A stretch of DNA of 19,256 bases from Acidobacteriota bacterium (GTDB taxonomy: Bacteria; Acidobacteriota; Thermoanaerobaculia; Multivoradales; SZUA-115), in contig QIHU01000360.1 in NCBI GenBank assembly GCA_003231035.1, forward strand, positions 1-19,256, given 5' to 3'. Positions 17,701 to 19,256 of this stretch are shown piece by piece. Made by a program: the position numbers and the translations under genes. The notes under the pieces are model-generated. The model was not told the origin of the DNA, searched no databases, and saw only the letters and a program-made list of their open reading frames with translations. The number at the start of each line of letters is the position of its first letter. The first letter of the stretch is position 1.

Positions 17701-17820
17701 GAGTTTGAAAAGATGGTTGGCAGCGAGGTTGGGGACACTAGCTGGAACGGGTTCTCCAGCGCCGGGGGGCAGAACTTTCCGCGGCCCGAGGACTCACGGT
17801 TAGGCTCAGCCACTCTCTGA
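14764..17820 (+). CDS. CHAT-domain (caspase-like) protease with M17-N-like and helical-repeat regions
   Basis: This is a cytoplasmic protein of 1018 residues. After a low-complexity start, residues about 44-225 resemble the N-terminal macro-like domain of M17 leucyl aminopeptidases (LDRLLDGRLSQRWKLGRYPG, then VELVLSR and IIFGLGKVGSLTPSSLVESF). The M17 catalytic domain is absent. The CHAT domain spans about 320-645: LPWELLRD, ALVVGDPENG, catalytic His481 in VHLAGHG, a roughly 30-residue Pro/Ser/Asp-rich loop, then Cys540 in VFVNCCHLG. It ends with AWKVDDEAAKAF and WGAYQAYGDPHFLLR. Both catalytic residues are present. From about 660 to 1018 the chain is helical, with a TPR-like unit (AFAEAYRELDRIEEAIECYSTALEID). 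CHAT proteases act in bacterial conflict and regulated cell death (for example the Craspase component Csx29). The substrate and trigger here are unknown. A degenerate nucleotidyltransferase-like gene is divergent from it and two toxin-antitoxin pairs follow. Confidence 0.85.
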   Translation: MTESIAAPTREVDGDAGDAGGVEGHPERRVDAPEACATAPIEVEIYHGNLAFVQAPVALGHYEQDVIVGSEATLDRLLDGRLSQRWKLGRYPGPVGTVELVLSRATDGLEFGGAIIFGLGKVGSLTPSSLVESFRQAAVDYCIHLVEKDSSRAAEAIEATLAVPLIGSGDQGVSIEESLLALLEATTIANRTLSLEDLGREVRIAKLQFVELFLDRAVEAAQVVVDLSSDATRAHGFEFSGEVGRLAGGLWRVLRAREQSWWRRLQVRTAEDGELQFSDLSSRAGAREHPVATQSRLIQGLKEELLGLGGHAMPAHPREVSLAATLYELLVPNGFKKFGPKRSNLLLLMDEEAACLPWELLRDERPRFSATASEPFASRPECVLDIEALRPVAVRTGLVRQLTGSEIRQNVTSASGNEALVVGDPENGHRPLPAARGEARRVEELLSSKSFKVTCSVGASSTQVMQDLLARPYRVVHLAGHGSLGQSPPDAPADPSNDTDSNSSQPPQRTGMVLGNGSFLTAGELEQMETVPELVFVNCCHLGSMDGGPDSEEAQPSGRLASSFALQLIRIGVRAVIAAAWKVDDEAAKAFATQFYEQMLDGRPFGDAVLRARRMTFEEYPESNTWGAYQAYGDPHFLLRLPRYLGQLPAMPEHFVDKREVIAELNNVVSMAATTSERRIRALLARLKRLRELVHDRWLKLSSVQVAFAEAYRELDRIEEAIECYSTALEIDKSTIQIRSLEQRCGLLASLALRRWRDPLDKSFGAREASAQIEDCMRMVWDLPRTDGRHHEDDRLMTRERLALVASMYKRLALLTNSEQRTERVFQATEFYAKAHHLHQARNRTTALYPYAQYLTCRAVCNLRGDADLEPGFADDIANLRDLLKARRRRDPSFWSLVRQAEVDWLESLGVGSLEEVLERVVRLLTAGWKRAGTLRQARALYEHLCWLETMIEPPARHGHTALNEHRVSTHEALTTLRVEFEKMVGSEVGDTSWNGFSSAGGQNFPRPEDSRLGSATL

Positions 17821-17842
17821 GTTCGCGAGCCGCGTCCGCGGG

Positions 17843-17871
17843 TTGACGGGCTCGCTCAAAGTGGTTACTGT
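17843..17871 (+). promoter_or_regulatory. Promoter candidate for the first toxin-antitoxin pair
   Basis: TTGACG (17843-17848), a 17-base spacer and TACTGT (17866-17871) form a -35/-10 pair with a near-consensus -35 and a weak -10. The transcript would begin at or just before the ATG at 17878, so the mRNA may be nearly leaderless. The CHAT stop lies only 57 bases before the ATG. Confidence 0.45.
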
Positions 17872-17877
17872 GACCAC
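17861..17877. promoter_or_regulatory. Imperfect palindrome abutting the antitoxin start
   Basis: GTGGTTACTGTGACCAC pairs 7 of 8 positions around a central T and ends directly before the antitoxin ATG. It overlaps the proposed -10 box, so an antitoxin or toxin-antitoxin complex bound here would block transcription. This is the usual placement for autoregulated Phd/YefM operons. Confidence 0.5.
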
Positions 17878-18180
17878 ATGAGTTGGCCGCAACAATCCGT
17901 GGGTTCCCGTGAGCTCAAGACTCGTCTTGGCACCTACTTGCGCCAAGTGAAGGAGGGGGCCACCCTAGTGGTCACCGAACGCGGGCGACCGATCGCCGAG
18001 TTGCGCCCGCTTTCGATGGAGTACGGCGGGCTGGAAGAGGCGCTTCGCGGCCTGGTGGCGCGCGGTGTCTTGGGCGGCGAGATTCGCGAACGGCCCGCGC
18101 TGGTGGACATTGAGCCCCTAGAAATTGGCGGTGGCGCGATGAGCGAGGCGATCGTCGAAGGGCGCGAGGATCGCCTCTGA
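17878..18180 (+). CDS. Phd/YefM-family antitoxin
   Basis: This 100-residue antitoxin neutralises the PIN toxin encoded next and represses the operon. Residues 7-45 show the Phd/YefM N-terminal DNA-binding fold: SVGSRELKTRLGTYLRQV, then GATLVVTERGRPIAELRPL. The C-terminal half (LEEALRGLVARGVLGG to the end) is the flexible toxin-wrapping part. The ATG immediately follows a palindromic operator. There is no ribosome site in the short leader, which fits a leaderless or near-leaderless mRNA. The stop overlaps the proposed CTG start of the toxin gene. Phd/YefM antitoxins paired with PIN toxins are common under the VapB label. The fold assignment is secure; activity is inferred. Confidence 0.92.
   Translation: MSWPQQSVGSRELKTRLGTYLRQVKEGATLVVTERGRPIAELRPLSMEYGGLEEALRGLVARGVLGGEIRERPALVDIEPLEIGGGAMSEAIVEGREDRL
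18166..18170 (+). promoter_or_regulatory. Shine-Dalgarno supporting a CTG start of the PIN toxin
   Basis: GAGGA lies 6 bases before the CTG at 18177 and 9 before the following ATC. No ATG, GTG or TTG lies in the toxin frame until 18204, which would be too far away and would remove the first catalytic Asp. Confidence 0.6.
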
Positions 18181-18608
18181 TCACCTTCTTCGACGCTAGC
18201 GCCTTGGTCAAACGCTACATTCGCGAGGAGGGAAGCGACGAGGTCCGGCGCCGGTTGCTCAACGGCATCTGCGCGGCCTCTCGGCTGAGCGTCATCGAGA
18301 TCGGCTCGGCAATCACCCGCCGAACCCGGGAAGGGGATCTCACCACCGACCAGCGCGACCGCATCCTGTCCACCCTGGAGCGGGACTTCGAAAGCTTCAG
18401 CGTGGTCGAGCTCAGCCAGAAGGTAGTGACCCGAAGTCGAACCCTCCTGGTGCGCCACCCCCTTCGGGCCGGTGACGCCATCCAGCTGGCCTCCTGCCTG
18501 GAACTGGCCGCGCAGCTGGACTTCCCCGTGTCCTTCGCCGCCTACGATGAGCGTCTGCTACGGGCCGGTGAGGCGGAAGGGCTGGAGAGTGTGTGGGCGA
18601 GATCCTGA
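18177..18608 (+). CDS. vapC: VapC-type PIN-domain toxin, probable CTG start
   Basis: This is a PIN-fold ribonuclease toxin of 143 residues. The four acidic metal-binding positions are present: Asp6 in TFFDASALVKRY, Glu in SVIEIGSAI, Asp in AGDAIQLAS and Asp in AAYDERLL. The first canonical start (TTG at 18204) begins at VKRY and would delete Asp6 and the first strand, so translation must begin earlier. The frame upstream has only CTG (18177, overlapping the antitoxin stop as CTGA) or ATC (18180), and a good GAGGA sits before them. This puts a rare start codon in a 4-base coupled overlap, which would keep toxin below antitoxin. Upstream of 18177 the frame stays open to 18114 without an ATG, GTG or TTG. 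Probable targets are tRNA or rRNA, by family knowledge. Confidence 0.87.
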   Translation: MITFFDASALVKRYIREEGSDEVRRRLLNGICAASRLSVIEIGSAITRRTREGDLTTDQRDRILSTLERDFESFSVVELSQKVVTRSRTLLVRHPLRAGDAIQLASCLELAAQLDFPVSFAAYDERLLRAGEAEGLESVWARS

Positions 18609-18639
18609 ACCTTCGTCGGCCTGGCGGATGGCTGGCAAC

Positions 18640-18668
18640 TTGACAGTCACCCGTAAAACCAGGAATAT
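18640..18668 (+). promoter_or_regulatory. Weak promoter candidate for the second toxin-antitoxin pair
   Basis: A perfect -35 TTGACA at 18640-18645 is followed 17 bases later by GAATAT (18663-18668), a poor -10. The spacing is correct, and the start would lie close to the ATG at 18675, again giving a very short leader. Confidence 0.3.
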
Positions 18669-18674
18669 GGGTTC

Positions 18675-18926
18675 ATGAAGACCACGGTGGAAATCCCAGA
18701 CGATCTCTTTCGAGCCTCGAAGGCGGACGCCGCCTTGCACGGTGAGAGCCTCAAGCAGTTCATGGCGGACGCCCTCAAGGCCTATCTTACGACCCGCCAG
18801 AATGCGGCTCCGTTGCGCCGTGGGTGGCGCAGCGTCTTTGGCAAGGCCCAGCCCTCGGAGATCGAGGAGATCGAGGAGATCGTCGCTCAGGAGTTCGGGC
18901 AGGTCGATCCCGAGGATTGGCTGTGA
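18675..18926 (+). CDS. Ribbon-helix-helix antitoxin (VapB-like)
   Basis: This 83-residue antitoxin belongs to a different family from the Phd/YefM protein upstream. Residues 1-40 read as a ribbon-helix-helix fold: MKTTVEIPDDLFRASKADAA, then HGESLKQFMADALKAYL. The C-terminal half is acidic (IEEIEEIVAQEF, then DPEDWL) and would wrap the toxin. A 9-base tandem repeat encodes the EIE units. AGGA about 10 bases before the ATG can serve as ribosome site. The stop overlaps the toxin GTG start (GTGA). It very likely represses its own operon by binding as a dimer. Confidence 0.88.
   Translation: MKTTVEIPDDLFRASKADAALHGESLKQFMADALKAYLTTRQNAAPLRRGWRSVFGKAQPSEIEEIEEIVAQEFGQVDPEDWL
18858..18884 (+). repeat. 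Three-unit 9-base tandem repeat in the antitoxin gene
   Basis: GAGATCGAG occurs twice, followed by a third copy with two changes (GAGATCGTC). It encodes EIE-EIE-EIV in the acidic toxin-binding tail. Gain or loss of a unit by slippage would stay in frame. Confidence 0.8.
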
Positions 18927-19256
18927 TCCTAGACACCAACGCGGTGTCGGCCCTATTCCTCGGCGATCCCGCGCTGTCCAGAGTGCTCATCAAACAAGAG
19001 CGCCACGCCTTGCCCGTGCCGGTGATCGGCGAGTACCGCTACGGCCTCCTGCGCTCCAGCCACCGACGCCAGCTCGAAGCCTTGCTGCTGACCCTGATCC
19101 TCCAATCCGTCGTCCTCCCCCTCGACGAGGCCACCGCCGACCACTACGCCGAAGTCCGCGACGCCCTGCGCCGCAAGGGGCGCCCCATCCCTGAAAACGA
19201 CGTCTGGATCGCCGCCCTGGCCCTCCAGCACGACGAGCCGGTGGTCAGCCGGGATC
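18923..19256 (+). CDS. vapC: PIN-domain toxin (VapC/FitB type), 3' end beyond window
   Basis: I translated it by hand from a GTG that overlaps the antitoxin stop (GTGA). It gives 111 residues before the window ends, and the family usually has about 125-140. It opens MILDTNAVSALF with the first metal-binding Asp at residue 4. The conserved Glu is in VIGEYRYGLL, then PENDVWIAALAL carries the third acidic site and VVSRD the fourth, so all catalytic residues are visible. IGEYRYGLLRS and ENDVWIAA are typical of the FitB-like branch. It pairs with the ribbon-helix-helix antitoxin directly upstream. Predicted role: metal-dependent RNase that halts translation when the antitoxin is degraded. Confidence 0.9.
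   Translation, partial: MILDTNAVSALFLGDPALSRVLIKQERHALPVPVIGEYRYGLLRSSHRRQLEALLLTLILQSVVLPLDEATADHYAEVRDALRRKGRPIPENDVWIAALALQHDEPVVSRD

Noticed and set aside
18204..18608. PIN toxin starting at the TTG
   Set aside because: This start removes the FDAS strand and the first catalytic Asp and has no ribosome site. The earlier CTG fits much better.

Overview
The window is GC-rich bacterial chromosomal DNA, densely packed on both strands. It encodes SecA, the ScpA/ScpB condensin partners, an RluB-type pseudouridine synthase and cytidylate kinase, so it is chromosomal rather than plasmid or phage. The overall style (XRE, TPR and CHAT proteins, several toxin-antitoxin pairs, few operon-scale gaps) would fit an Acidobacteriota-like organism. 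That placement is an inference and the sequence does not prove it. I see no rRNA, tRNA, CRISPR array, insertion sequence or phage gene. No gap between genes exceeds about 300 bases.

Region A (1-3.67 kb, minus strand) is an ABC export module: a LolD/MacB-type ATPase, a very large FtsX-like permease, and the beginning of an AttH/CrtC-type lipocalin-like protein cut by the window edge. The genes overlap by a few bases. Region B (3.7-7.1 kb, plus strand) is a chromosome-maintenance and translation operon, scpA-scpB-rluB-cmk, with overlapping stop and start codons. A possible 32-codon ORF bridges rluB and cmk. A perfect 15-bp palindrome sits in the divergent promoter gap between A and B.

Region C (7.1-9.9 kb, minus strand) is a three-gene unit: an XRE repressor-like protein, a TPR helical-repeat protein and an exported protein of unknown function with an internal 45-residue repeat. 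The promoter ahead of the XRE gene has a perfect 15-bp palindrome covering its -10 box, which suggests autoregulation. Region D (10.0-13.85 kb, minus strand) holds secA, whose C-terminal zinc-binding motif is missing three of its four ligands, and a membrane-anchored M23 peptidase behind a strong sigma-70-like promoter.

Region E (13.99-19.26 kb) looks like a defence or stress island. A degenerate nucleotidyltransferase-like gene points left. A 1018-residue protein points right, with an M17-N-terminal-like (macro-like) region, a caspase-like CHAT protease domain with intact His and Cys, and a helical-repeat C-terminus. It is followed by two unrelated type II toxin-antitoxin pairs: Phd/YefM-PIN, whose toxin appears to start at CTG, and ribbon-helix-helix-PIN, whose toxin runs off the window. 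The CHAT gene with its divergent partner, and the XRE-TPR-exported operon, are the best candidates for undescribed systems.
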